Assembly (NCBI GenBank): GCA_031763025.1
Contig: JASSKH010000006.1
Span: 896,380 to 960,379 of the forward strand
Origin: Macrocystis pyrifera
Lineage: Eukaryota > Sar > Phaeophyceae > Laminariales > Laminariaceae
Length of the DNA: 64,000 nt
Direction: 5' to 3'
Part shown: positions 34,273 through 45,570 of the stretch, piece by piece
Layout of the letters: each line of letters opens with the position of its first letter
Position numbering within the stretch: the first letter of the stretch is position 1
The notes under the pieces: model-generated
Told to the model about the DNA's origin: nothing
The model's database searches: none
The model's input: only the letters and a program-made list of their open reading frames with translations
Position numbers and translations under genes: made by a program

Positions 34273-34940
34273 ACTAGCGGGCAGGATGGCGAGGTGAGCG
34301 CCCCCGCGGATTGACCTCAGTCAAGGTGAGCACTGATGAGTGTAGCACCTTGCAAGTGGAGGTAAGCACTTGTCATTGTGCTATCGCTGAGAGGGGAGGT
34401 GGAGGTGAGCCCCTCCCTCAGGTGTGGATGCTGTGGGGATTCCAGGAGTTCGGTAGGCTTGTGTGCTGTTGAGTGTCATGGGGTCTGGTTTTGTGGCGAG
34501 GTGAGCGCCCCCGTGGGTTGAGTTCAGTGAAGGCAAGCACTGAGGGCATAGCATGTTGACAGTGAAGGTGAGCACTTGTCATTATAGGGGCAGATGATGG
34601 TGAGCTCTCCCCTGAGACGTGAGTTTTGGTGGGTGTGTGGGGGTGTTGGTTTGTGTTTACTCCGTTACACAATCCGTAATGGGTATCATAGCATCGTGGT
34701 AGGTGTGTGTGCTGTTGAGTGTCATGGGGTCTGGTTTTGTGGCGAGGTGAGCGCCCCCGTGGGTTGAGTTCAGTGAAGGTAAGCACTGAGGGCATATCAT
34801 TTTGACAGTGAAGGTGAGCACTTGTCATTATAGGGGCAGATGATGGTGAGCTCTCCCCTGAGACGTGAGGTTTGGTGGGTGTATGGGGGTTTTGGGTTAT
34901 GTTCACTCCGTTACATAATCAGTAATTAGGTATCATAGCA
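34273..34940. repeat. Tandem array, period about 249 bp, in element E
   Basis: Two good units begin near 34450 and 34697, sharing GTGTCATGGGGTCTGGTTTT, GAGGTGAGCGCCCCCGTGGG, GCAGATGATGGTGAGCTCTC and related blocks. A more divergent partial unit precedes them from 34273. Confidence 0.8.
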
Positions 34941-34999
34941 TCGTACTACTTACAACTTGAATGCACTCACTGTGGTTACATAACGGGTAAAGGACACGA

Positions 35000-35370
35000 C
35001 AGCACCGTACCACTTGCAACCTGATGCATTCACTTTCGCTCAGACGACGTGAGGTTGTGTGCCATCGTTATGGAGAAGTCTATGTCACTTATGCTCAGAC
35101 GACGTGAGGTTATGTGCCGTCGTCAGGGCAAAGGCTGTGCTACTCATGGTACTGAATACTACAGCACCGTACCACTTACCACTTAGGTACATTCACAGCA
35201 GTTATGCGCCGTCTTCAGTGCAAAGGCTGTGCTACTCATGGTATCGGATACTACAGCACCGTTCCACTTACCACTTGGATACATTCACAGCAGTTATGTG
35301 CCGTCGGTGTGGCAAAGACTATGTCACTTGTGCTCAGACGACGTGAGGTGCTATGCCGTCATTGCGGCAA
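35000..35370. repeat. Interspersed short repeats in element E
   Basis: GCTCAGACGACGTGAGGT occurs three times (35036, 35091, 35331), and blocks with ACTACAGCACCGTNCCACTT and CTGTGCTACTCATGGTA alternate with it. Frames across these repeats look protein-like only because they repeat. Confidence 0.7.
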
Positions 35371-36222
35371 ACTGCACTGCCAATTTGGCCTAGGCGACGT
35401 GAAAGTTTGGGCCGCCGCTGCGCGTAGCTTGTCACTACAGCAGTTTGGATGTTGCCCACGATAATAAGGAACTGCAAGCCCTCTTTCAGTACAGTGTGTA
35501 GTACTGGGAGTATCCATACATGCAAAGTAACGGTACAAAGAAATGCTGCACTATCGTTCAGGTGTGCACCAAACAATTGTGTCTGTACGTGATTGATGTT
35601 TTTGCAGAGCCTATCTTTGTTTAATACACGAATATCCAAGAGTTAATACCATCAACATGCACTTGTGCGGTGGTGTGTTTGATTTGGTGTGTCAGATGAG
35701 GGTTTCAGTTTTCTAAGCACGTTCTTACGTACCACCGTATAATGATTGCTGCAGTTTTCAGGAAGATGAACGACGGAAGGAAAACCGAAACATAAAGGGG
35801 ATATATCTAAGTTTATCTACATGTTAAAGTTAAACCCCCTATATATACACCTGCGCATATTCATTCGGAACAACGTCTTTAAACACCTATGCAGACCGTC
35901 TGGTACGCGCTTCGGGCCAGGAGATAAACCGCGTTACCGGGTATAACAACGGTATTATGTGGCCGGAACGAAATGGTTGGATACGCTAATCGAGACGGTA
36001 CTGAGTGTGGGATGCAGAATGTATGCCTGACACAGAATCCGAACCGTATCCACGACACCAGGAATCGACCAAAGCAACGGTTCAGTGTTCCACTGAAAAT
36101 AGTTGTCGTTTATCCAGTGGATGTGTCACAGTGATAGACACAGGACAGAGTGGATGAAGTTTTTCTTCGATGTCTTGCGTTCGCTCAGCCGAGTGAAACG
36201 CAAGGGGGGGGGGGGGGGGGGA

Positions 36223-36492
36223 GCACATCCAAGGTAAGGGGATTACTACTGTCAACCCAACCCTTGGCAGATAATGTCTTAGATAAGGGGACTACTGTAC
36301 TTTGGGCGGTCAACCCAACCCGGGGTTGAGTCGCTCCTACCTAGGATGAAAACGCGGAAGCACATCCAAGGTAAGGGGATTACTGCTGTTAACCCAACCC
36401 TTGGCAGAGCATGTCTTAGGAAAGGGGACTACTGTACTTTGGGCGGTCAACCCAACCCGGGGTTGAGTCGCTCCTACCTAGGATGAAAACGC
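36223..36492. repeat. Tandem pair, period 137 bp, in element E
   Basis: Both units start GCACATCCAAGGTAAGGGGA and include TTTGGGCGGTCAACCCAACC and GAGTCGCTCCTACCTAGGAT. The pair follows a poly-G run at 36203-36220. Confidence 0.85.
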
Positions 36493-39400
36493 GCATCTAC
36501 TTGAAGGATATCCAAGGCAAGGATTTCTGTGAGCGGTCGTGGAGTTCCCCTAGGAGGAAGAGGTTAATAGGTTAATCAACACCAAGGTAAATGGGTGATT
36601 CAGCAAGCGGACAATCGACCCCAAGGTGAAGACGTTGGAAGTAATAATACAATCGACTCCAAAAGCATATAGGGATCGCTCCGAAACGCGAAGCAGCCGA
36701 GAGTGGAGTTCCTATTCTCCTGGCGACCGTCCTCCAAGATTGAATGCTCGAAAAGAATGTTAAAATGATGGGAGGCGGCTCTATGAGTTAATTGAGTGCC
36801 ACAACCCTTGAGAAATACGGGAGTGTGATCAATGTGGCGAAAGCAGAAGGCGTTTTGACTGTGTGCCACTCTTGAGGCAAACCAGGAGGGTCATCAATGA
36901 GACGCAACGGCTGCTGGATCCGGAATTATCACGGATATGGCAAAGAAGGTAAGTAAAGCCAAGCCCAACGAAACCGGAGTTAAAGGTAACCGGCCCCAGA
37001 GCCACCACGGGTACTACAAAGGAGGTAACAGAGTCACGCTCAACGAAGTCAGAGAGAACGGTAACCGGCTGGTAAACGGCGCTCAATGCTAAGAATGGAC
37101 CGGCGTGTCTCGACAACTATTTGCACGAGTGGGAGTGGGGCCAATTCAGGGGTAAGTCCATAACACTCCAAGATCAACGCTATCCTCAACTTGCTCACGC
37201 CAACGTACTAGGAAAGGTGGGCCCCTTGGTTAGCGTGGCATGGTACCGGTGAGCACGTGCCTCAATACCGGCCACTAGTATAACGAACGAACCTGTCCCG
37301 GCCAGACAGAAACGTCCAACACGTGCGTGTGATTGAGAACAAAGAAAGGGTCTCGCCAGGTACACACGAACACCGAGCGTGCCATCGAGTGTACGGTCGC
37401 CTTGAGTCAATCAGGCAAAGCTGGGCGGTCGTCCGCGCCACAGGAGGTGAGTGCGGTGTTGTGGTCCGGTGAACTATTTTAGACGGTATGTCTGGGGAAG
37501 GGAGTTGCCCGTCGTCGACTCGGCCGTTCAAAAGTCAGAGACTTTCCTGCATGCGGCGCAGAAGAGATCTGCGATCCATCGAATGCGCCACGGACCTGTA
37601 GTAGTCACCCTGAGCTCGTCACCTGCTCCCGAATACCCGGTCAAGGCTGGCGTGTTCTGCTTTGAGGTGATAGGTTCAGGGAGGTTTTTCCAGACGATGC
37701 ACCTTGTTTACAAACGTACCGAGGTCCGGAGGGACCAGCATCGGAGGGATTTATCCTTGCAGAGCTTGTTGCAGACGAAGGGATTGCACCGGCAACATAG
37801 AGTGATACAAGAATTAGAGGCAAACGTATTGTGTACACATCAGGTGCCACCTGTTATGCATGCATACAACCTGTAAAAACGCGCTCGAAACCAGATAATC
37901 AACCGCATTGTAACCCCCATAACATGCCTGATCAATCAACTTCGATGGTCGTTAAGACGACTGTAATTACGGAAACTTGTGACATTCTTGATGTTGCCGA
38001 GTCACTACTGCCGTAGCTGTGGATTATCTCCAAGGGCGACGAGGCGGCACGAGGGGCCCGTAAGTCCACCCTCTGCCCTATCAACCCAAGTAATCGATAC
38101 AGTGCAGAACTCGCGTCTGTTAAAGGGAGATCATGGAAGAGGTTCTTCCATGGTGGAGTGCTGCCACGGAAACACGAATATTCTTAGTCGGGCCTGTGGG
38201 TCAGGTGAAGAGGCAAATATGAAGATGGATGGTACTTGCAATACCACGAAGGTACACGCCGGCAAACTCTTAATAACGAGGACTCAAAGCTAGCTACATT
38301 GAAGCCATTGATACCGGAGTTGTTCGCCTTGGTTCGCAACACGTTTGGTGGTCCGGGCGTGGCATGCCCAACTTTTCTGACCCAGGGCAAGCGTAAGTAG
38401 CCCACGTTAGCCAAGGACGTAAAATGTGCTCTTAGTTAAGCGCAGGAGTAGCAAATGGGTGACCACGCAAGTGATAGTATCACTCACTACTATAGCGCCC
38501 TACAATCGTGGAAGGTCCCTGAGATGTACATATCAGACCTTCAACAGAGGCTGCAAGCAGGTAATAGTTTCGAGTATGTGTTGTCCTTGGTGGAAGAAGC
38601 GAGCACATATTTTGCTCACGTGTCCTGTGCCGTCGCAGGAGGCACTCGCGGTGAAACCTCACACTGAGCGATGTACGTTTCGGAATCGCTGTTGTTGGAC
38701 CGGGGCGATGCAGGGGGGGATTTTACAGCCGTGAACCCCCTGTACCAGTCGCTAAGAGTGTCGGTGTGCTACGGTCTCGTCAACCACACCCCAGGACAGG
38801 GATCTGTCGAACTATGCGAGAGTGGCTACAGAAAGCATTATCGGGACTCTGCAAGTCTTCGCCTCTTCAGCGAACCGAAGAAGTACTCTCCGAGTGATGG
38901 ATTCGGCGTTTCACCCCAGGTCTTCACCCACCATGCGTTCTGTTGACGTTAGTCAGGCCTGTCACTGATGGGTATCAGGCCGAGGCCAAACGTTTGTCAT
39001 GCCTGTCATTGATTATTGTGACACCTGTCATCGCGTTTGACAAAATTTACGTGAACGGGTGCATTGCCAAACCGAGGACGACGGTCTTGGCAGTGGGCAT
39101 CACGACATTTCATGAATGCTCCGACCTGGCAATGCCGTCGATATGGCTCGCGCACCTGGTCGGGGGATCGGATAGAAGACTTGCCGAGAAATACACTTTG
39201 GCGGAAACCGTTGTACACGATGACCGATCGCAAGCTTTCGGGGGACGTCGCAAACACGTGAGTATGCGAGTACGTTTTAACTGGATTGACGGGAATCTTC
39301 GAGAGTATTACTCAGCTGCAGCTGCACGTATTCCTGGTGGAAACACGTTAGTATGGGAGTAGCCCCCGATGGGATCCGGATGAGGTGAGTACAGGTTTCA

Positions 39401-39689
39401 CTTCCGGGCAGCTGTATAGATTTCACGTTTTGTATGGACTGCACCAGGGATCAGACTGCCGTTCTCGCCCGCCGGAGATGTCAATAAGGAAAGAGCGAGA
39501 AACAGCTTCCAGAGTAGCGAGCGAGGCACACCGGCTAGATACCAAGGTCCGCAGGGAGTTTCCAGACGTTCGAAGGCGGCAAACGTTCATCGAAGAAGTG
39601 TACGACGTCAGCCATTAATCGCGGTGAGTGGGGTGTCCAGATAGCAGTTCAAGCGTCATGTTTGAACTGGAGGGAGCAGCTGGCGACAG

Positions 39690-39960
39690 CTTCAGCCTAA
39701 ACCGTTTGTTCAAGCGGTGGGTCTGGCTGGAAATTGGAAGAAGATATGGAGGAGTGGAATCGCCGGAGCTACAGTAGAGGAAAGCCGAAACCGTTGGTCC
39801 AAACGGCGGGTCTGGCGGGGATGGAATGGGCAGGGGGGGAACAAAGGGAAGCAAGGGAGGGCGCTGGCGACCACCCCGGCCTAAACGTTGGTCTAAACGG
39901 CGGGTCTGGCGGGGATGGAATGGACAGGGGGGGAGAAAGAGGAGGAGCTCCGTCATCCGG
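39690..39960. repeat. Degenerate tandem repeat just before the E polypurine tract
   Basis: Units share GGCGGGTCTGGCGGGGATGG and AAACGGCGGGTCTGG, with a first, more divergent unit reading CAAGCGGTGGGTCTGGCTGG. Confidence 0.75.
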
Positions 39961-40007
39961 GGCCGCGCATTCTTAAGATCTGGAAGATAGCACCAGACTT
40001 GGGGGGG

Positions 40008-40540
40008 TGTTGCGGCGGAGGGACGTGGGAGCAATCTAAAGTACGACGGGTCGAGGCATGCAGCCACGAGTCGTCGGGCGCAGAGTAGTGGCGGATCACT
40101 CTGTGGGTGTGGGACTTGCGTTTCATTTAGCAGACAGTTTCAGTCTGCTGATTGTCAAACGCCTGACCAAGGTGTACAACGCATGCCGCGTTGTGGCCAA
40201 CACCGAGTGTCTTTAGACGCTACCCAGGCAAGGAAGAGAGTACGTGCAAAACCTAAAAAGTGGATTAAAGGACTGAAAACTAAAGGATTAAAGGATTAAA
40301 GGATTAAAGGCTAAACCGACTGTTCTCTCGCATATACGCATCGTTACGCGTGATAACGGGCATAATCGAGTATCTGCATCGCTCGCAATCGAGGGTTTGT
40401 TTTTGGTTGGTCATCGTTTGCTTCGCTCTCGCCTGAGCGAAGCCCTGTAGCCACTGGAACTGCCAAAGGGTCCAACGTACGAACTGAGGAGGCGAGTCAG
40501 GTGAGCGTTGACAGCTCACCCCGGGGAGCTTGCCGTAACA
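40008..40540 (+). repeat. Element E 3' LTR
   Basis: Near-identical to 30533-31054. It is preceded by the G7 polypurine-like tract and followed by the TATAG duplication. Confidence 0.88.
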
Positions 40541-40545
40541 TATAG
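40541..40545. other. Target-site duplication TATAG, right of element E
   Basis: Second copy of the 5-bp duplication. Removing E and one TATAG restores a continuous element F gag frame across the site. Confidence 0.85.
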
Positions 40546-40766
40546 GTCCTCGTTCGCCTTGCAGTACGCAGCGTAGGCAGTAGTGTCTGTTTCCGCGGGC
40601 TTGCGTTCGTCTTTGAGCAACGGGGGAATATCCCTACGAGTGGCCCCCAGGACGACGCAAAGTTTCTTCATCCAGCCTTTGAACTCGGCCGGGTTCCTTC
40701 AATTGATTTCTTCAGCCCTCGAATGGTGTTGGCGAGGCTGCCGGTGTTGTCGCTCTAGTTGGTCAT
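40546..40766 (-). pseudogene. Element F gag, N-terminal part
   Basis: From the ATG at 40766 the frame reads MTN, then an in-frame TAG, then SDNTGSLANTIRGLKKSIEG. A one-step frameshift leads to AEFKGWMKKLCVVLG and TTAYAAYCKANEDLY, ending exactly at the TATAG target site. The FxxWxxKLxVVLG pattern is typical of the start of copia gag. The rest of the gene is at 30532 and below, on the far side of element E. Confidence 0.75.
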
Positions 40767-41273
40767 TGCGCGGCTTGATCCGAGGTCGAATAGCGTCCCC
40801 TGCGCTGCTGCCCCGTCCGTCATCTAGAGGCGATCCGCTCCTGTTGCTTCGATGCTTATGTTTCCTTCTGTCGTAGCAGTCCCTCCTGCCGCAGGACGTA
40901 TTTGCTCGTGGTGTGAACCCGAGGCTTCCCGGCCCCGCTCCTGCTCAAAAGGGCTACGGTTGTCGGTCGTCTTTTCCCGGCCCCGCTCCTGTTACCCTCT
41001 CCTCGCGGATGGGTGTGTAAGACTACGGTGTGGACCGTCCCTTCTGTCTACGCAGCAGTCTTTGTTCGAAGCGCAAGCCTGTGTGTGTATGTGTGAGGCC
41101 GTGTTTGGCTCACTTGTGGTTTCTTCTCGATGATCTCCGAAGTCCGAGTTGATCCGCCCGTCCCGTATTTCCTCCGCTGATGGAAGCGTAGGAGCTGATG
41201 TAGCTGTGAGGTTGCTGAATTCGTCGTCCTGTCCGCGGCTTGATGTGTACGCGTTTAATTGAGGCTTATAACC

Positions 41274-41929
41274 TCTCGGGGAGAAGCGTCTCAACAGCAG
41301 TGAATTTGTACTGTGTGCTGCGGTCGCTTAGTAGACTGTGTGTTGATACAGCAGTCGACTGCACAGAGGCGACACTTCGAGTGCAGATGCAGCTCAGTAT
41401 GTATCTCGGAACGAAAAAAACGAAGAAAGATGTCATGATTGCTGACTGACTCCCGGGGCAGGTTTGATGGTGTAGAAGTGGAGTGAAGACGAAGGGGGCG
41501 AGGGCGCGCTCTGCCCACCTTTCCAATCGAATACGTCTAGAACACTCGAAGACTGGTCTAGAAATGTTTCAGAATCCAAGATACTGTCCTCTGGAACCAA
41601 CTGGTGGTTCTGGACGATTCACACCACAAATTCTAGATCTTCTGGAACAATTCCACAAAGTCTGCAACTGTTCTAGAAGGTTTCTAGAACTTGTTCCAGA
41701 AACGTCTCTAGAAACTGTTCTAGACACTACTGTTCTAGAAATCGTCCTACTCACACGGACCACCAGAAGGCAGTATCCACATGATGCGTGTCTACTGCGT
41801 GCTACGCCATATCTCAACATATGAAGTACACACAGGCCAATCTTGCGGTGTTGCTGCAATCGAACACAGAGTGATCACGCGACATGATGCTACTGCTGAT
41901 ACTCTTGCACATGATGCGTATCCCCGACG
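41274..41929 (-). repeat. Element F, 5' LTR
   Basis: Direct repeat of 28367-29038. Its outer end reads CCCCGACG where the other copy has CCCCGACA, and it is followed by the CTTTT duplication. It contains the same TTCnnGAA array (41528-41745), so promoter activity of F would start here. Confidence 0.85.
41528..41745. promoter_or_regulatory. TTCnnGAA array in the F 5' LTR, candidate heat-shock elements
   Basis: It includes GTTCTAGAAGGTTTCTAGAA, TTGTTCCAGAAACG and CTGTTCTAGAAATCG. At least five TTCnnGAA or one-off units occur within about 80 bp, in addition to GGAACAATTCC upstream. Confidence 0.5.
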
Positions 41930-42837
41930 CTTTTTGTCTCTTTTTTTTTTCCTTTTTTTCTTTTTTTCTCTTTCCTTTTTCCCGTTTTCGTTGTGTTTCT
42001 GTCTGTATCTCCCTTTTTTTCTTTTTGCTATCTATGTGCCGTTTCTTTGCGGTTTGCTTCGTTGTCTTCCTTTTCGTTTTCGTGTTTTCCTTGTCTAAAT
42101 GTTTTTTTTTTGCTCCTTTGGTGTTCTTAATAGCCGAGTAAGTATGTTTGTGTTTTTCGGTTCCTATCTCGGTTCTACACCCCTCGCAGAGCTTGCGAGC
42201 ACTGCAATCTTTGAAAATCTGATCATTCTCTTGCTGTGTGCTTTCCTTTATTGATTTCTTGTTTCCTGGCTTGAATCGATGGTTTTTTTTTTTCTCTCTC
42301 TCTTTTCCCGTTTCGATTTTCGAGGTAGTGACGTCGAACTGTTTGTTTCATCCGGTCTATTTTCTCATGGGTAGTACGCTGTCTTCTCGGATATTGTAGC
42401 GCCTTGCGCAGCGTAACGGGATGTACCTGATGCGCACAGGCGCGGACCTCACTTTTTATTTCGTCTTAGGTGTAGATGTGCTCAAGGTTATCATGTACCT
42501 GGTATATTATTATTATAATAGCTTGCTATTATTTCTACGGAGGGATTCTTCCCCTCCGGAGTTATTGGAGCCTGCCCTGCGCCCGAGGAATGCATCCTAT
42601 TGTTGCGATGAGTGAATGGAAGCACAACAACGGATTAAAACGGAACACAACCAAATGCTACTTCATGCAAACCGCAGCTCTCGGGAGCAGGTTTGTCAAG
42701 CTACTTATTTGTGAACTCGTTTTCGCGTTTTTGATTTAAAATTAACAGTTGCGTAGCGCAGTTTGCACGTCGGAGACGTCGCAATTTGACTGCTGTGTCC
42801 TAAAAACGGGACTGCCGTTCTAAAAGGGTTACTACTA
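41930..42837. other. Pyrimidine-rich flank, no gene
   Basis: This starts with the second CTTTT duplication in a T/C-rich stretch (41930-42110), the apparent target of element F. The Phe-rich frames here are translations of the T tracts. No gene is seen up to the MITE at 42838. Confidence 0.55.
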
Positions 42838-42941
42838 CTAGGGAACATAGTAAATAGGACCTGCGGTACACAAAAACACCTATATATTTTCCTATTTTTA
42901 CTAACGACATTTGGTCCTATTTACTATGGTCTCCCGTCATA
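42838..42941. repeat. MITE family M, copy 5
   Basis: GGGAACATAGTAAATAGGAC at the left is complementary to GGTCCTATTTACTATGGTCT plus CCC at the right. The core TATATATTTTCCTATTTTTACT matches copies 2 and 3. It abuts the 5' end of element B. Confidence 0.8.
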
Positions 42942-42950
42942 GGGTGCTTG

Positions 42951-43620
42951 CTCTCTGGAGTAGGGTTGGTAATAATCGACTATTAACAGAAAAAATGATG
43001 TTCAGCGCGTTGCCTGAGCACTACCCTGCATGGAGCAAACGGTTTAAGGGCTTCGTATTATTAAGCGGATGCTTGGCTCCTCTGGAAACTGACGTGGAAG
43101 TTGCGGTTGGCGACACGACCGGAACAACTACATACTTTTTGGTGCAGGGATTGAGCCCTGAACATATCCAAAGAGCTAGGATGGCGTGGACATGCTTGAC
43201 TGAGGGTTTGACTGACCCTGGACTGTTACGCAGGGTGCTTGCGACTGAGTCGCCGAGTGACCGTTGGAAAATGCTGAAACACTGGTTTTATGCCTCAAAA
43301 TATGGCTGACCCAGTAAATTGGTCGGACGCTTTCGACGCAATAAGAATGGGAAAGGGCGAAGAGCCTATGAACTTCTTCAGCCGTGCAGATAAGGTCGTT
43401 GGAGTGCTTCATTCTCTAGGCGTGGAAAAGTCGGTAGGGGATGTAACCCGAAAGCTGGTAAGAACTCTCACGAGTGACTATGAGATGGAACAGACGACCA
43501 TCTTCTACAGCGAAGACATGCAAAGAAAGGACATTGAAAGTATCCTCAGGCAGCGATAATTGGACCTCCCCACCCCCAAGAAGAACGTAGGACAGGTCCT
43601 TGTGTCGAACGCACGGGGCA
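42951..43620 (+). pseudogene. Element B gag
   Basis: The first frame has MMFSALPEHYPAWSKRFKGF and MAWTCLTEGLTDPGLLRRVL, ending at 43309. The next frame, shifted, has EEPMNFFSRADKVVGVLHSL and VRTLTSDYEMEQTTIFYSED. Both match copia gag (UBN2-type) in sequential order, so one frameshift lies near 43280-43300. Confidence 0.75.
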
Positions 43621-43689
43621 ACTCCAATAACCGCAATGGTGCAAAATGATTTACGGGTGGAAAATGTGTAGTGGCTGAATCGAACAACA

Positions 43690-43884
43690 ATGGCAGCAAA
43701 GGTAGTAGCAAAACTCCCGCCCCCAAAAAAACATCACCCCCCCTTGGTTTACGACAAAGTTACGGGAAAATGCATCCGTTGCCTGAAGCCCGGGCACAGT
43801 AGGAAATATTGCAATGCTCGCACCCCCCCCGGCTTCATGGCAGATCTCCGATGGAGGATCCCAGGGCCAAGGCAACGGCGGTGA
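43690..43884 (+). pseudogene. Element B zinc knuckle
   Basis: CIRCLKPGHSRKYC is a complete CX2CX4HX4C nucleic-acid-binding knuckle, preceded by a basic Pro/Lys stretch. It is separated from gag by stops and from the protease by a frameshift. Confidence 0.8.
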
Positions 43885-43899
43885 GATTGTGTGTTGTCT

Positions 43900-44220
43900 T
43901 GCGAAGTGTATGCTAGGTGCGACGGATGACTCGTGTACACAGGAACGTAGTGATGGCATAAGTGAAACATGGATAGCAGATAATGGTGCATCCTTTCACA
44001 TGACGCATTCTGCTGAATTTTTGAATGACGTGCGACTGTGCGACGACAAGGTCAGGATCGGGGACAACCATCTGAGCGACGTGGTGGGCTATGGCACACT
44101 AACTGCTGTATTCCCAGGAGCTCTCACTGTTGAACTGTTAGATGTGGCTTACGTGCAAGACATAGCGTTATATTTACTTTCACTGGTGGCTGCGCCTAAG
44201 CACGGGGTAGGGTTCATGAG
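43900..44220 (+). pseudogene. Element B aspartic protease
   Basis: ETWIADNGASFHMTHSAEFL carries the catalytic region with DNG in place of DSG, the same change as element A. VELLDVAYVQDIALYLLSLV is the conserved C-terminal part of copia proteases. A frameshift precedes the next domain. Confidence 0.82.
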
Positions 44221-45570
44221 ATGTGCCTTTCTCTGTTCAATAGGAGGTTGAAATTCGACGGTGATGGATCTGGTTACTCTTGCTCCACCTGTGGGATAGA
44301 ACCAGACGACGGATACCTGCCGTTCCCCCTCTTGACCCCCGACCCCTCTGAAAACTGCGTGGAAACTGTTTGCGATTTTCCCTTTGCGTTTCCCGTGCGT
44401 GCCCCCGGCAGCATCGAAGCGAATGAGACAGCTGTAGACCTCAACGTTTTTCATTGCGTGTATGGTCATTGAAACGAATTGCTGCTGAGAAAGACTGCAA
44501 AGTCACTCGATGCAGAATTGTCAGAGAAACTAAGGCCGCGTACTGGCTGTCCGATGGCGAAAGGTTACCGTAAGCCTATACCGAGCACCACTAAGGCGAG
44601 AGCGTCGAAGAAGCTGGGACGACTCTTTGTTGACTTGAGTGGGCCAACGATAACCCCTTCTCTGTTGGGTAAGCGGTATGTCATGCAAGTGAAGGATGAG
44701 CACTCCTGTCACGCGTGAGTATACTTTCTGACGAACAAATCGGATGCAGCAGACGCGTTTTGGAAGTGTCCCCTCGAACGCTTAGATTGTAAGGTCTGAC
44801 AACGGGGGGGAATGCTTTGGTGGGGAGTTTGGAGAAGTACGCAAACAGTTTAGCATTAAGCAGGAGTTCACAAATGCCGACAGCTCAAAGCAAAACGGTG
44901 TTGTCGAGAGAGCACTTGGTATCATCCAGAACGCGGAACTTGCCGCACGTATCCAAGCGCCTATAATATTTGCTCGCGTCCTATTAATGCCGACACGTCC
45001 CTGTGGGCGGAAGCGGTGCACTGTGTTTGTGACTCCCTGAATCACACCGCGACCACTGCATACTCCGGGAACAAGTGGCTGCATAAAAGGTGGTATGGAA
45101 CCGCCGCACCCATTCTTTCGCCCGTCGTAGTGTGGCTGGAAATGTCCGTCGAGGTCGCACCCCCGAACCGAGAGCTCTGTCTACTTCGGGGCAGGTATCG
45201 ACCACCCAAGTGAATCTTTGCGGATTTTCACGCGGGCAAACAAGGTAGTGGAGACGAGGGGCGTGACGTGGGACGCGACGCTTGAAGTAAGGGCGCCGCC
45301 ACCGCAGCGGCCGTACCCGGAGAAGGGAGGGACGATGGAGCATGAAGATGTGCCTGAGGCGAGAGGGACGGGTGACTTTGATTATGCCCCGACGACTCCA
45401 CTGCCGGTACTGAGGAGGGGAATGCCTCACCAACTCCGTGCGATGTCCCTGATGACGCAAGCGGGCAACGATTCGCAAGCCGAAGGTGTAGAGCTGAACG
45501 ATACATCAACGGTCAGCAGGGAATCGCCCGACAGCGACATTTCATCCCGGGATGGGAGCGACGCGTCAGC
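44221..45570 (+). pseudogene. Element B GAG-pre-integrase and integrase
   Basis: In successive frames: FHCVYGH, TGA, NELLLRKTAKSLD and RPRTGCPMAKG (the His/Cys finger), then KLGRLFVDLSGP (first Asp) and YVMQVKDEHSCHA, with TGA instead of Trp, VYFLTNKSDAADAFWK, VRSDNGGECFGGEF (second Asp) and NGVVERALGIIQ (Glu). The later part (TRANKVVETRGVTWD) is the post-integrase linker. All three catalytic acids are still encoded, but stops and frameshifts break the frame. Confidence 0.85.

Larger units (their letters stand above)
31055..40007 (+). other. Element E internal region without recognisable coding sequence
   Basis: About 9 kb. It holds a threefold GCGAACTG(A/G)TGGAATCTG repeat at 31190-31315, imperfect 100-bp repeats at 34050-34260, a roughly 249-bp tandem array at 34273-34940, interspersed repeats at 35000-35370, a 137-bp tandem pair at 36223-36492 and a degenerate tandem at 39690-39960. 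Frames of 90-140 codons occur on both strands (for example 38943-39362 plus). None shows a motif I can name, so no protein is called. Confidence 0.6.
30533..40540 (+). mobile_element. Large non-autonomous LTR retroelement E (LARD-like), nested in element F gag
   Basis: The element has 522- and 533-bp LTRs, both starting TGTTGCGG and ending GAAACA/GTAACA, and a perfect 5-bp TATAG target duplication. A G7 tract (GACTTGGGGGGG) abuts the right LTR, placing that LTR at the 3' end on the plus strand. The 9 kb between the LTRs contains no recognisable gag, protease, integrase, reverse transcriptase or RNase H on either strand. It holds several tandem arrays and short unsupported frames. LARD elements have this architecture and are mobilised by proteins made elsewhere. 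By eye the LTRs differ at about nine substitutions and a few indels, which suggests recent insertion. Confidence 0.85.
28367..41929 (-). mobile_element. Ty1/copia element F, internally deleted and split by element E
   Basis: The two LTRs (28367-29038 and 41274-41929) are direct repeats flanked by CTTTT duplications. The gag runs on the minus strand from 40766 to 40546, is interrupted by the 10-kb element E, and resumes in the same frame at 30532. After gag and its zinc knuckle, the frame jumps directly to RIYVPATGNVVESRNVAFIE, a motif normally found after the integrase. Protease, integrase core, reverse transcriptase and RNase H are missing. Without E the element is about 3.55 kb, so it was probably already non-autonomous. 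A purine tract (GAGGGGTCG on the minus strand) abuts the LTR at 29039, supporting minus orientation. Confidence 0.85.

Noticed and set aside
34273-36492. Repeat arrays considered as CRISPR
   Set aside because: Units are 100-250 bp, without short identical repeats and unique spacers, in a eukaryotic retroelement.
38943-39362. 139-codon frame inside element E
   Set aside because: No recognisable domain, no supporting context and no sign of codon conservation that can be judged here.
28367-41929. Interpretation of 28.4-31.05 and 40.0-41.9 kb as two shuffled copies of one element
   Set aside because: The repeat order A-B / B'-A' and the two distinct 5-bp duplications fit a nested insertion much better.
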